This document shows positions 26,366-34,901 of a stretch of DNA of 64,000 bases, piece after piece (within the stretch, counting starts at the first letter, position 1; the number at the start of each line of letters is the position of its first letter). The notes beneath the pieces are model-generated. The model did no database searches and had not been told where the DNA came from. It saw nothing but the letters and a program-made list of their open reading frames with translations. The stretch is from assembly GCF_900637665.1 (NCBI RefSeq), contig NZ_LR134386.1, forward strand, positions 1,666,501 to 1,730,500, read 5' to 3'. The position numbers and the translations under genes are program-made. This stretch comes from Chryseobacterium nakagawai. Its GTDB lineage: Bacteria; Bacteroidota; Bacteroidia; Flavobacteriales; Weeksellaceae.

Positions 26366-26746
26366 ATGAAAGTGATAGTTTATAATATAAATCAGGAAGA
26401 AAAAGAACTTCTTGCGTTGGCTAATCGTAAGACACACAAGATTACCATCATCACAGATCCTTTGAATGAAAATACAGTTCATTTTGCAGAGGCAAAAGAT
26501 GCTGTCATTATCATCAATCAGGAAAATCAACTTTCACATAGTTTTATCCCAAAACTTATTTCATTGGGAATTCCATACCTCGTTTTAAAATCAGTGGAAG
26601 AGTTTTTTATTGATTTACCAATTATTAAAAATTCCGGAATACAATACAAAATTCTTAAATGCTCAGATCCGAAAGTGGCCGCTTCCTTGATTATTGAAAC
26701 TTTAGATAATTGGGAAAATAGTGATCAGGATCATTTGAAACCCTAA
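26366..26746 (+). CDS. Isolated D-lactate dehydrogenase-like N-terminal domain (126 aa)
   Basis: From the ATG at 26366 the protein begins MKVIVYNINQEEKELLALAN and continues with THKITIITDPLNENTVHFAEAKDAVIII and IPKLISLGIPYLVLKSV. This resembles the substrate-binding N-terminal half of D-lactate dehydrogenases of the 2-hydroxyacid dehydrogenase family. The NAD-binding domain is absent and the protein ends after ~126 residues without visible debris, so it is a stand-alone domain, not a recent break. It cannot be catalytic alone. Its 3' end overlaps the FNR-like boxes of hsp20. Confidence 0.6.
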   Translation: MKVIVYNINQEEKELLALANRKTHKITIITDPLNENTVHFAEAKDAVIIINQENQLSHSFIPKLISLGIPYLVLKSVEEFFIDLPIIKNSGIQYKILKCSDPKVAASLIIETLDNWENSDQDHLKP

Positions 26747-26786
26747 CTGAAATCATGGTCGGAATGCTGCTTCACTAATACCTTTG
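26722..26786 (+). promoter_or_regulatory. Tandem FNR-like boxes and -7 element for hsp20
   Basis: Boxes TGATCAGGATCA (26722-26733) and TAACTGAAATCA (26744-26755) are separated by TTTGAAACCC; TACCTTTG follows at 26779-26786, 27 bp before the ATG. The boxes lie across the stop codon of the preceding gene. This is the only plus-strand member whose distal box is perfect (TGAT-N4-ATCA). Confidence 0.78.
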
Positions 26787-26812
26787 GAGTGTTAAACTAA
26801 AATAATTTTATT

Positions 26813-27232
26813 ATGAAAACTTTAGAAAAAACCACTCAATCTCCAATGGCTCGTGTAATAGAAGATTTCTGGAATAAGGACGGATTTTTAGATGAATCCA
26901 TGAAAATGGAGCCTACCATTAATATCATTGACAGAAATGGTGTCTATAAAGTCAGAGTATCAGCTCCAGGCTTTAAGAAAAAAGATTTTAAGGTAGCAGT
27001 AGAAGACGGATCGCTAATTATCAGCGCTGAAAAGAGTGTGGAGAAAAAAGAAGAAAAGGAAAATTTTGTAAGAAAAGAGTTTTCGGCTTCCTCATTTTCC
27101 CGCAGTTTCCGTCTCCCTGAAAACATCACTTTAGGTCATATAAAAGCCAATTATAAAAACGGATTGTTAAATATTACAATCAGTAAAACTAATCTGGATA
27201 AAAGAGAAGTAAAAGAGATTAAAATACGTTGA
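26813..27232 (+). CDS. hsp20: Small heat-shock protein, Hsp20/alpha-crystallin family
   Basis: 139 residues. The alpha-crystallin domain spans ~35-135: YKVRVSAPGFKKKDFKVAVEDGSLIISAEK, FVRKEFSASSFSRSFRLPENI and the closing YKNGLLNITISK, which carries the conserved GLL-I-I elements. It is an ATP-independent holdase chaperone in the cytoplasm. Its own promoter has the tandem FNR-like boxes and no CIRCE or ROSE-like element is visible, suggesting oxygen or energy control rather than classic heat control. Confidence 0.93.
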   Translation: MKTLEKTTQSPMARVIEDFWNKDGFLDESMKMEPTINIIDRNGVYKVRVSAPGFKKKDFKVAVEDGSLIISAEKSVEKKEEKENFVRKEFSASSFSRSFRLPENITLGHIKANYKNGLLNITISKTNLDKREVKEIKIR

Positions 27233-27341
27233 TTTTTTTCACTATTAATTAATAAAACCTATTGCTCATTTAAAAATGTATTCCAATTTCTTTTGATCAA
27301 GATTATTTTCAAATGCGCAACAGGTTAATAACAATAAAGAA

Positions 27342-28709
27342 ATGGATACAATGATTATAAAATCCCTTGGAGGTGCGGGAACGGTTACCGGATCCAAGCA
27401 TTTACTGAAAACTTCTGAATTAACCATATTGGTCGATTGCGGATTGTTTCAAGGGATAAAATCACTTCGTGAACAAAACTGGCAGCCGCTAAGTATTGAT
27501 TTAGCAGAACTCGATGTTGTGATTCTTACCCATGCTCATCTGGATCATTGCGGATATATTCCCCTTCTTGTAAAAAACGGTTTTAAAGGTAAAATTTATA
27601 TGACTGAACCCACGAAGGAATTGACAAAATTAATCTTGCTTGACAGTGCAAAATTACAGGAAGAGGATGCAGAAAAAGCAAACTATCATCACTATACCAA
27701 GCATAATCCTGCAAAACCCTTATATACGATAAATGATGCTGAAAAATCTTTTAGACAATTTTTTACTGTGAAGGAAAATACCAGCATACAGTTAAGTAAT
27801 CACATACAATGCAGATTCAAGCCCTGTGCTCATATCATTGGAGCTTGTTCAGTAGAAATTGTATGTTTTGATAAAACCATTATTTTTTCAGGAGATATAG
27901 GGCGCAGCCACAGTGCTATTCTCGCTCCACCTGATTTTTTTACTAAAGCTGATTTTTTGGTGATGGAATCAACTTACGGAGACAGGCTTCATGACAGTAC
28001 CGATTTGTATGATAGTTTGGCGCATTGGATCAATTATACTGTTAATAACCACGGCAATGTAATTATTCCAAGTTTTGCTGTTGGCAGAGCGCAGGAGCTT
28101 ATTTATATTCTTTATCGGCTCAAAGAGCAAAATCGAATACCTCATAATCTTCCAATAATAATGGATAGCCCTATGGCCGCCACTGCAACGGATATTATAG
28201 TCGAATATGCAGAAAATACTACTGTCGATAAAGAAAAGTGGCTGGAGATTATTGATTCTATCCATATTAACAGAGAATATGCAAATACTACGGAAATCGT
28301 TCATGATAAGCAAAGTAAAATAATTATTGCTGGAAGCGGTATGTTGACCGGAGGACGTGTGCTTGAATATTTAAAACATGATATAGGAAATAGCAGGAAT
28401 ACGGTATTGATTGTTGGATTTCAGGCAGAAGGTACTCGCGGAAGAGCATTGCTTAATGAATCTCATGAGTTAAAAATTCACGGAAAATATTATCCGGTAA
28501 AAGCAAAAATAGTAGAATTAACAGGGTTATCTGCCCATGCTGATCAATCTGAACTGATAGAATGGATAAGAAAATATAATAATCCTCCCCGACAGATTAT
28601 GCTGGTACATGGTGAACCCTCTGCATTGGAGGCATTACGGGTTAAAATTCAGACAGATTTGAAAATACCTGTTAAAATTCTGATAAAAGATATGGAAGTG
28701 GTTTGCTAA
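27342..28709 (+). CDS. Metallo-beta-lactamase/beta-CASP RNase-like protein
   Basis: 455 residues. MBL motifs are HAHLDHCGYIP (HxHxDH), CAHIIGACS, and FSGDIGRSH, followed by a beta-CASP insert (SFAVGRAQELIYIL, GSGMLTGGRVLEYL, VGFQAEGTRGRAL) and the C-terminal GLSAHADQSELIEWI. This is the CPSF73/RNase J-like layout known as MBL-fold with RMMBL domain, usually an RNA nuclease. Cytoplasmic. Such genes often sit beside Hsp20/Usp stress genes. A weak FNR-like box at 27294 lacks a -7 element in phase, so control is unclear. Confidence 0.9.
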   Translation: MDTMIIKSLGGAGTVTGSKHLLKTSELTILVDCGLFQGIKSLREQNWQPLSIDLAELDVVILTHAHLDHCGYIPLLVKNGFKGKIYMTEPTKELTKLILLDSAKLQEEDAEKANYHHYTKHNPAKPLYTINDAEKSFRQFFTVKENTSIQLSNHIQCRFKPCAHIIGACSVEIVCFDKTIIFSGDIGRSHSAILAPPDFFTKADFLVMESTYGDRLHDSTDLYDSLAHWINYTVNNHGNVIIPSFAVGRAQELIYILYRLKEQNRIPHNLPIIMDSPMAATATDIIVEYAENTTVDKEKWLEIIDSIHINREYANTTEIVHDKQSKIIIAGSGMLTGGRVLEYLKHDIGNSRNTVLIVGFQAEGTRGRALLNESHELKIHGKYYPVKAKIVELTGLSAHADQSELIEWIRKYNNPPRQIMLVHGEPSALEALRVKIQTDLKIPVKILIKDMEVVC

Positions 28710-28949
28710 GATAGGGACGATACCATTGTTCCGAAAAGCCTCAATAGCATAATCATTAATGATTTGTTTAAATATGCCCGTGCTGATTATATGGAAGTGC
28801 TTTTGACACAACGTGATGCGCTGGAGTCAAAATTTGAATTGGTTGAAAAGAAAGTTAATCAGTTGAAGGCAAGTGTAGCGGTATATAGAGCTCTTGGTGG
28901 AGGTTGGAATCAGAATCTACCGACTTCATCAGATGTTACTTCTCACTAA
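28710..28949 (+). pseudogene. C-terminal remnant of a TolC/NodT-type outer-membrane efflux protein
   Basis: The frame open after the RNase stop contains LFKYARADYMEVLLTQRDALESKFELVEKK and VYRALGGGWN, the typical C-terminus of OprM/CusC-like outer-membrane factors, ending with a normal stop at 28949. Only the last ~65 residues are recognisable; the upstream part is degraded and no acceptable start codon exists (the nearest is a TTG inside the homology). A gene remnant at the border of the accessory segment. Confidence 0.75.
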
Positions 28950-29044
28950 TACTTTAGTGGGCAACTATATTGGAATGTACCCGATAAAACTTTTATTAAA
29001 CATCAGTTTGTAAGTTGATTTTTCAAAATTATCAAATACAATAA

Positions 29045-29078
29045 AAATAGCGCCAACTGTCTTTAGTTGGCGCTATTT
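29045..29078. terminator. Strong hairpin at the head of repeat copy A
   Basis: The arms AAATAGCGCCAACT and AGTTGGCGCTATTT form a perfect 14-bp stem with a 6-nt loop. It may act as a terminator in either direction. Equivalent but sequence-diverged hairpins open repeat copies B and C. Confidence 0.6.
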
Positions 29079-29085
29079 AGCTCGT

Positions 29086-29197
29086 GTACCCATAACCGAA
29101 GAAATATCGAAACATTTACTAGAAGATTTAGAAAGAGTTGTAGCATTAAATAATCCTGGCATGTAACTTTAACTAGTTTATCTTCAAACACTTTTAT
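29086..29197 (+). repeat. Intergenic direct repeat, copy A
   Basis: 112 bp starting GTACCCATAACCGAAG, same length and about 87% identical (15 differences by eye) to copy B at 38616-38727, in the same orientation. In one frame both copies read L-A-x-V-P-x-T-E-E-I-S-K-H-L-x-E-D-L-E-R and stop at the equivalent codon, so it may derive from the 3' end of a gene I do not recognise. The two copies bracket the nine minus-strand genes between them. Confidence 0.75.
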
Positions 29198-29281
29198 CCA
29201 TGATTTAATTTGACTCAAATAAATTAAATCAGTAATACATGATATGCCTATCAGTAATTAGCTTACTTTAGAAGAATCATA

Positions 29282-29415
29282 TCTTTTACAGACGATTGGG
29301 CAGCCTTCGGATTGTCTGTTTCAGGAAATAAGCAGGTGTTGCCACTGAGGTTGAGAATTACATAACAGTACTGAATACAACTCATAGTATGGAAAGAGTT
29401 AATTATTAAAGTGTT
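29282..29415 (+). pseudogene. Possible IS1-like transposase relic
   Basis: One frame gives SFTDDWAAFGLSVSGNKQ, resembling the catalytic D-D/N-W region of IS1-type transposases (YTDDWAAF). The frame breaks soon after and no start, stop or inverted ends can be placed. Too short and decayed for a firm call. Confidence 0.3.
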
Positions 29416-29643
29416 GGTTACTAGTATTTTATGTTTTGTTGAATTTATAAAGACTTGAAATCTACATTTTATTTGAATTGTGAATAACAGAACTGAAGTT
29501 CTTAAAAAAGTAACTATTATCGTTTAGTGTGGAACAGAAAATTATAATACAAGGAATATATTATTGATGATTGTAAATGTCTTTAGAATGGTAAAGATTT
29601 AGTGCTTCTGTGGGAAGATTTTTAGGAATGCTGAGGGAGGTTC

Positions 29644-30195
29644 TTAATTATTGCTATTCCATTCTCGTTGTAGCATCGCATACTGGTATTCATTTACCCA
29701 TTTACCTTTGAAAAATCTGTTTTCAATGAAATGTCCTTCTTGTTTAAAACCGATACTTTTTAGCAAATTTATTGAGGCGGTATTTTCAGCATCAACTATT
29801 TCTACGATTCGATGTAGATTCCTTGTCTCAAATAAGAATTTCAAAATACCTAGCAATGCCTCTTTAGCAAAACCTTTTTTTTGTTGCAAATGTGATATTG
29901 TAATTCCAATTTCTGCTATTCTTTCATCAGATGCATCGAGTTTGATTGCACAATCTCCAATTATTTTGCCAGTTTTAATGTTTTCAATTCCATATTGTAC
30001 CCGTTCCCCCGGTTTACCAAAAAACTTCGAGGAGTTGTCAATTATAAACGACCTTAATTGATTCAAGTTCATTACGTCAAACCCTTGGTATTTGACTACT
30101 TCAGGATTTGATCTATATTTATGAAAATCCTTTAAATCACTTATTGTAAGATGTCTTATCAATAACCTGTTTATGTGAATGTTTAATTGTTCCAT
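29644..30195 (-). CDS. GNAT-family N-acetyltransferase (RimJ/RimL type)
   Basis: 183 residues, GNAT fold: LLIRHLTISDLKDFHKYRSNPEVVKYQGF start, GECAIKLD-like strand (GDCAIKLDASDERIAEIGITI), the acetyl-CoA loop region QQKKGFAKEALLGILKFLF, and NTASINLLKSIGFKQEGHF. It transfers an acetyl group to an amine such as a protein N-terminus or antibiotic; the substrate is unknown. Last gene (3' end) of the minus-strand accessory run, 17 bp downstream of the serine hydrolase and probably co-transcribed with it. Confidence 0.88.
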   Translation of the reverse strand: MEQLNIHINRLLIRHLTISDLKDFHKYRSNPEVVKYQGFDVMNLNQLRSFIIDNSSKFFGKPGERVQYGIENIKTGKIIGDCAIKLDASDERIAEIGITISHLQQKKGFAKEALLGILKFLFETRNLHRIVEIVDAENTASINLLKSIGFKQEGHFIENRFFKGKWVNEYQYAMLQREWNSNN

Positions 30196-30212
30196 AGTTA
30201 CTTGTAATATTT

Positions 30213-31553
30213 TTAATTTATTTTCTGAGCAGGGATTGCTTTACCCCCATCCGTTAAAATTAGTCCCGTAATTTTACCTGAAGTATCTTTTTTAAAATCA
30301 ATTAATACGTTCGCTCCTTTAATAAAAAATGACTCTTCATTCTTCGCAGTAAGCAAAATTTTAGCCTGACCAGTTGCTTGTCCAAAAAGCTGTTCATTTT
30401 CAATAGTAATGCTCACAACAACCTGTGGAGCAATTTGATATGTTCCGATATAACTTTTCAAGATTTCAGAGTTAACAGTTACTTCTTTCAAAATTTCAGG
30501 CAATTTGTATGGCTTATTATATAGAATGGCTAAAATATCATTAGCTATGTCGTTGATTGTATAATTTGGAATATTATTGAGTATTATGATATTCAAATCA
30601 TCTTCAATGATTCGTCCTACATAGGAAGTATATCCAAATGTGAGTCCGCCATGTGCAACAAGTGTTTTCCCTTCAAAATTGTTAATGTAATTTCCATACC
30701 CATACTTATTTTTATAGGGCATTATCATTTTTTTATAGGATTCTTTAGAGATAACTTTACCGAATGATAATTCTGTTAGCCATTTATTCAAATCGGAAGT
30801 GGTGGTATACATGCCACCAGCAGCATAAGATACAGTAGCATCAAATTCATCCGACTCCTTACTATTTTCTTTGGCATAAACAATATAACCTTTTGCTTTG
30901 GTTGCCTTTTGAAGTTTATTGAAATCAAATCCAGAGGATCTCATTTTAAGCGGGTTAAAAATCATCTGATCAACAGCTTTCTCATACGGCTTATTGGTTA
31001 TCATTTCAATAATATACCCCAATAAAATATAATTTGAATTACTATATTCAAAATCACTGCCTGGCACAAATTTCAAAGGCTTATTTTTGAATGTGTTTAT
31101 CATATCTGTTTGAGTGATTGGCTTCATCGCTTTTGATTGCATAAATTCACGGTCATCAGTATAGTTGAAAATACCCGAAGAGTGGGTTAATAAGTGCTCA
31201 ATTCTGATTTTGTCACCATTTGGATAGTCAGGAAAGTACATACTAATTTTATCAAGGATGTTTAATTGCTTTTGTTCCTGTAATTTTAGAATAACAGTTG
31301 CGGTAAATTGTTTGGTGACAGAGCCAATCTGAAAAATCACATTAGGATCATTAGGCAGATTTTCGGCAACATCTCTTAAACCATAACCTTTATTAAGAAG
31401 AGTTTTGCCTTTTTGGGTAATGAGTACAGAACCATTTAATTTACCTGTTGCTGAATATGCTTGCATTAATTGTTCTAGTTTTTGTTCTTGTGTTTGTGCA
31501 AAAATTAGAGTACTGAGCATTGTGATTATGAATGTTATTGCTTGTTTTTCCAT
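30213..31553 (-). CDS. Secreted serine hydrolase, class C beta-lactamase family
   Basis: 446 residues with a signal peptide (ending near IFAQ, residue 20). Catalytic motifs of the AmpC/DD-peptidase fold are visible: Ser78-x-x-Lys81 in QIGSVTKQFTA, Tyr-Ser-Asn in FEYSNSNYILLGY, and the HGG motif (VAHGGLTFGY). The C-terminal ~100 residues form an added beta domain common in Bacteroidetes relatives. Periplasmic. It could be a peptidase, esterase or weak beta-lactamase; resistance cannot be claimed from sequence. Confidence 0.88.
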   Translation of the reverse strand: MEKQAITFIITMLSTLIFAQTQEQKLEQLMQAYSATGKLNGSVLITQKGKTLLNKGYGLRDVAENLPNDPNVIFQIGSVTKQFTATVILKLQEQKQLNILDKISMYFPDYPNGDKIRIEHLLTHSSGIFNYTDDREFMQSKAMKPITQTDMINTFKNKPLKFVPGSDFEYSNSNYILLGYIIEMITNKPYEKAVDQMIFNPLKMRSSGFDFNKLQKATKAKGYIVYAKENSKESDEFDATVSYAAGGMYTTTSDLNKWLTELSFGKVISKESYKKMIMPYKNKYGYGNYINNFEGKTLVAHGGLTFGYTSYVGRIIEDDLNIIILNNIPNYTINDIANDILAILYNKPYKLPEILKEVTVNSEILKSYIGTYQIAPQVVVSITIENEQLFGQATGQAKILLTAKNEESFFIKGANVLIDFKKDTSGKITGLILTDGGKAIPAQKIN

Positions 31554-31576
31554 TTTTGATAAGTTTTTAACGTTTT

Positions 31577-32548
31577 TTACAAAGATTCTAATACCTCTGG
31601 ATTTGCAATGTTTGTTGGTTTCCCATTTATGAAATTCAAGACATTTTCAAATGCATTTCTAAAATACAATTCGTAACTGCTTTTTTCAACATATCCTAAA
31701 TGAGGAGTACAAATTACATTAGGGAGCTTAAGTAATTCATAATTTTTATCATAGATTGGTTCCTCTTCATAAACGTCCACTCCTGCGTACGACGGTTTTC
31801 CGGCTTTTAAACTCTTTAATAATTTTCCTTTTTCGATCAATTCTGCTCTGGCGGCATTAATCAAAATAGAATTATCTTTCATTTGCAGTAAGTCAGATTC
31901 TTTTACTATGCCGTATGTACTTTCATTTAGACGAAGATGTAGTGTCACAATATCAGCATCTTTAAAAAAGTCTTCTTTTGAATTTGCCTTCTTAAAACCA
32001 TGTTCAATGGCTTTTGCTTTTGACGATTCGCTTCCCCAAACTATTACTTTGGCGCCAAAAACCTTGGCATATTGAGCAATGCGCTGACCAATTTTTCCAT
32101 ACCCCCATATTCCTATGGTTTTTCCATGGATTGTAGAGCCAATATTTGTTTGCCATTTCCCATTTTTCATTTCTTCCATTGCATTTGGAATTTGCCTTAC
32201 GGTATTAAGCAATAGTGCCCATGTTAATTCTGCCGGTGCAATAGGGGAGCCTATTCCTTCAGCGACAGCGATTTGATATTTTGTGCAATCAGATAAATTT
32301 AGATGGTTAGATATTTTCCCGGTCTGACTAATTAATTTCAAATTCGGCAGCAATGAAATTAGCTTTTCATTTATTGCAGTTCTTTCGCGGGTTAAAACAA
32401 TAATGTCAGAGTCTTTTAGCTTTTCTGCCAGTATTTTTACATTTTTTTCGGTGTTATGAAGAATCTCAACGTTCTGATCTTTCAAAATTTTAAAGCAGTC
32501 AAGCTTTTCTATTACATGTTGGTAATCGTCTAAAATTGTAATTTTCAT
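31577..32548 (-). CDS. D-isomer-specific 2-hydroxyacid dehydrogenase
   Basis: 323 residues. NAD motif GIWGYGKIGQRIA (GxGxxG), the catalytic Arg in INAARAELIE, the Glu in DVYEEEP and the His in CTPHLGY are all present, so it should be active. It oxidises a 2-hydroxyacid (or reduces a 2-ketoacid) with NAD(P)H; the substrate is unknown. Cytoplasmic. It sits within the minus-strand cassette, 23 bp upstream of the serine hydrolase gene. Confidence 0.9.
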   Translation of the reverse strand: MKITILDDYQHVIEKLDCFKILKDQNVEILHNTEKNVKILAEKLKDSDIIVLTRERTAINEKLISLLPNLKLISQTGKISNHLNLSDCTKYQIAVAEGIGSPIAPAELTWALLLNTVRQIPNAMEEMKNGKWQTNIGSTIHGKTIGIWGYGKIGQRIAQYAKVFGAKVIVWGSESSKAKAIEHGFKKANSKEDFFKDADIVTLHLRLNESTYGIVKESDLLQMKDNSILINAARAELIEKGKLLKSLKAGKPSYAGVDVYEEEPIYDKNYELLKLPNVICTPHLGYVEKSSYELYFRNAFENVLNFINGKPTNIANPEVLESL

Positions 32549-32588
32549 AATCTTGCAATTAAAGGTGGTTTATTTGATAATTTTTCAG

Positions 32589-33962
32589 CTACCACTTTAA
32601 TGTGGTTTTGAATGATAAATACAGAATGTCATCACCAACGCCTGTCGTTTTTGGATAACTTCCTGCTTTAAAATACGAAGCATCTAAAGCAAATGAAAGG
32701 TTGCTATTTTGCTGATAATTGGTTTCCAATACATAATACTGGCCCATCGTTTTCTTCTTAGAGCTAAATAATGAGTTTACCCTTGGTCTGTTTTGGATCA
32801 TACCGGGAGAATATGTACCGTCTTGATTGCTATTCCTTGCAAGGAAAAATGCCTCGGCTAAAATGTTTAACTTTTGAACCGGATTTATTTTTATATAAGG
32901 ATATACACTAAACATGTTTGTCGCACCAATAGGAGCCGCCAGACCATATGCTGGTTTTGCGTACAGAAGATTGTAGGTGTTCAATTTATTGTCGGTGTTA
33001 TCTTCGTCTCCGGACGCTAAATTTGCTGCAAATCCTATGATTCCTTTCTTAGAAGGAAATACATTTACATTTACATCTGTTAAAATATTGTAGGCTTCAA
33101 TTTTAAGATCATTGAATTTTCCGGTTTGATATGCCCCTTCAAATTCGAAATTAGCATTTTTAAAATTTGAAAATAAACGTATTCCACATGTATTACGATT
33201 TTCAAATCCTGATTGATAATTATACATCCTGTCCCTTGACTGAAAGTTTATGACATAATAATCTAATCCGATTTTTTTGTTGGAAAGGTATTGTGTTCCA
33301 TATATTCCCAAAAGACCGTCATGCATGCTTTCATCATCAAATACATATTTTTTTGAGATTACTTTAGATACTGCAAATAAATCAAGCGATCCGTTTGGAA
33401 ATTTTCTTTTAACTGTAAGCCCGTCGAATGACTGTCTTGTATTTGGACCTTCTCTTACGGTAATTACCCGATGATTTCCAAAATAAATTTCCTGAAATCC
33501 TAGTCGGAAATTCCAATTTGTAAGTTTTAATTCGGCAAATGCCTGATGTAAGCTCAACTGGTTCTCTTCAATTTCCGGAACTACCGGATTGTTATTGAAA
33601 AAGCGTGACGTATTATTCAGTTGCATAAAAAACCTAAAGTTTTTGCCCAACTCGATATCTGTATGTAACATTAAACGATGCCAAAGTTGTGTAACATCGG
33701 TATTCGAATAGGTTGGCGGTACATCACCAAAATTGATATTGTCATAATATTGGAACTGTTCTCGTAATTCACCTCCGAACGAAATGAAATAATTGTTGTC
33801 TAGTTTAATATATTTTAAATTATCTAACTTCTTCTTAATAGTATCATTTTTCAATGATGTAAAATCATCATTGTAGCGTACTAGGCTTATTTTGTTTTGA
33901 GCCGGGGCTTTTGAAATTGCAAACAAACTTATTAACAAAGTTATAATTATATGTTTTTTCAT
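32589..33962 (-). CDS. Alginate-export (AlgE-like) outer-membrane porin
   Basis: 457 residues with a signal peptide (LLISLFAISKAPAQ). The body is an outer-membrane beta-barrel of the alginate export family: ISFGGELREQFQYYDN, LWHRLMLHTDIELG, LHQAFAELKLTNWNFRLGFQEIYFGNHR, with GPNTRQSFDGL and the terminal aromatic strand ILYLSFKTTLKW. In Bacteroidetes these barrels are often general or anion-selective porins and there is no alginate operon here. It lies 41 bp upstream of the dehydrogenase gene. Confidence 0.85.
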   Translation of the reverse strand: MKKHIIITLLISLFAISKAPAQNKISLVRYNDDFTSLKNDTIKKKLDNLKYIKLDNNYFISFGGELREQFQYYDNINFGDVPPTYSNTDVTQLWHRLMLHTDIELGKNFRFFMQLNNTSRFFNNNPVVPEIEENQLSLHQAFAELKLTNWNFRLGFQEIYFGNHRVITVREGPNTRQSFDGLTVKRKFPNGSLDLFAVSKVISKKYVFDDESMHDGLLGIYGTQYLSNKKIGLDYYVINFQSRDRMYNYQSGFENRNTCGIRLFSNFKNANFEFEGAYQTGKFNDLKIEAYNILTDVNVNVFPSKKGIIGFAANLASGDEDNTDNKLNTYNLLYAKPAYGLAAPIGATNMFSVYPYIKINPVQKLNILAEAFFLARNSNQDGTYSPGMIQNRPRVNSLFSSKKKTMGQYYVLETNYQQNSNLSFALDASYFKAGSYPKTTGVGDDILYLSFKTTLKW

Positions 33963-34170
33963 TGTCTCTATGTATTACACCTCACTATTTTACACCTCCA
34001 TTAATAAATCATTGTAAGAAATGCGGAGAAGTTGGTGCTGATTTTAATTTTTAAACTCTATACTTTTATATCGGATTAAAAGATATTTGAATCCAGTATA
34101 TCGGTTGAAGAATAAACAACCGCAGTCCACTACTAATAATATAGTGACCTGCGGGTTTTCGCTCTTGCTA

Positions 34171-34764
34171 TTATGGTTTGATAATATGTCCGGTTACTTT
34201 TCCGAATACACTTTTTCTGAACATAAATTCCAGTTGTCTCATTGTCGTTGGAATTTCTCCAGGGAAGTAAGGGAAGTATTGGGGTGAATCTTCAATTACT
34301 GTAGGACTTACTGCATTAATACGGATACCGTTTTCCAATTCGATAGAAGCAGCTCTTACAAATCCTTCTACAGCTCCGTTAGCGGCGGAAGCATTTGCAA
34401 AATTCACTTGTGGTTCATGAGTTAATGCACCAGTAATTAATGTAAATGATCCTTTCGGATTAATGTATTTCTGACCAATCAATACGAGATTAATCTGCCC
34501 CATCATTTTACCTTCAACACCATTTCTGAAGGTCTCATTGTTTAGTTTGCTCCACGGACCTACAAACGTTGGACCGGCAGTTGAAATTAATGCGTCAAAC
34601 GGACCCACTTGTTTGAACATATTTTCAATTGATTCAGTTGAAGTAATGTCGGCGGCGACATCACCTCCTTTTGAAGCAACTTTAATTACTTCATGCTCAT
34701 TCTCTAGAGCTTTTACTAAATGTGTTCCCATAGTGCCTGTTGCACCCACAATGATAATTTTCAT
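34171..34764 (-). CDS. Short (197 aa) atypical SDR oxidoreductase
   Basis: Rossmann fold with GATGTMG at the N-terminus, DALISTAG, and NGAVEGFVRAASIELENGIRINAVSPTV. The classical Tyr-x-x-x-Lys pair is missing (the region reads NFANASAANGAV), which is normal for this ~200-residue SDR subfamily. NADP-binding is likely; substrate unknown. It may belong with the redox genes around it, but no functional link is shown by sequence. Confidence 0.85.
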   Translation of the reverse strand: MKIIIVGATGTMGTHLVKALENEHEVIKVASKGGDVAADITSTESIENMFKQVGPFDALISTAGPTFVGPWSKLNNETFRNGVEGKMMGQINLVLIGQKYINPKGSFTLITGALTHEPQVNFANASAANGAVEGFVRAASIELENGIRINAVSPTVIEDSPQYFPYFPGEIPTTMRQLEFMFRKSVFGKVTGHIIKP

Positions 34765-34901
34765 AACGATAATTTTTTAAAGATTAATTTGTTTTAATTT
34801 CCTTTGACAAAGGTATTTTACCATGTTGTCTCGATGTTAGGACAATATTTGAGTTAAATAGGACATTTCTTAAAATGACAGTAATTGAATTTGGATGGAG
34901 T

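Larger units (their letters stand above)
28950..29643. other. Gene-free border region: repeat copy A and a transposase-like relic
   Basis: This 694-bp stretch holds no intact gene. It contains a perfect hairpin (29045-29078), the first copy of the ~112-bp repeat (29086-29197), and a degraded stretch near 29282-29410. The rest is AT-rich with no recognisable feature. Confidence 0.7.

Noticed and set aside
27294..27305. FNR-like box TGATCAAGATTA before the beta-CASP RNase gene
   Set aside because: No (x)AnnTTTG element lies at the phase seen in the other six promoters and the ATG is too close, so it is likely a chance match.
30213..31553. Calling the serine hydrolase a beta-lactamase resistance gene
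   Set aside because: The motifs fit the broad class C/DD-peptidase/esterase fold with an extra C-terminal domain; resistance activity is not supported.
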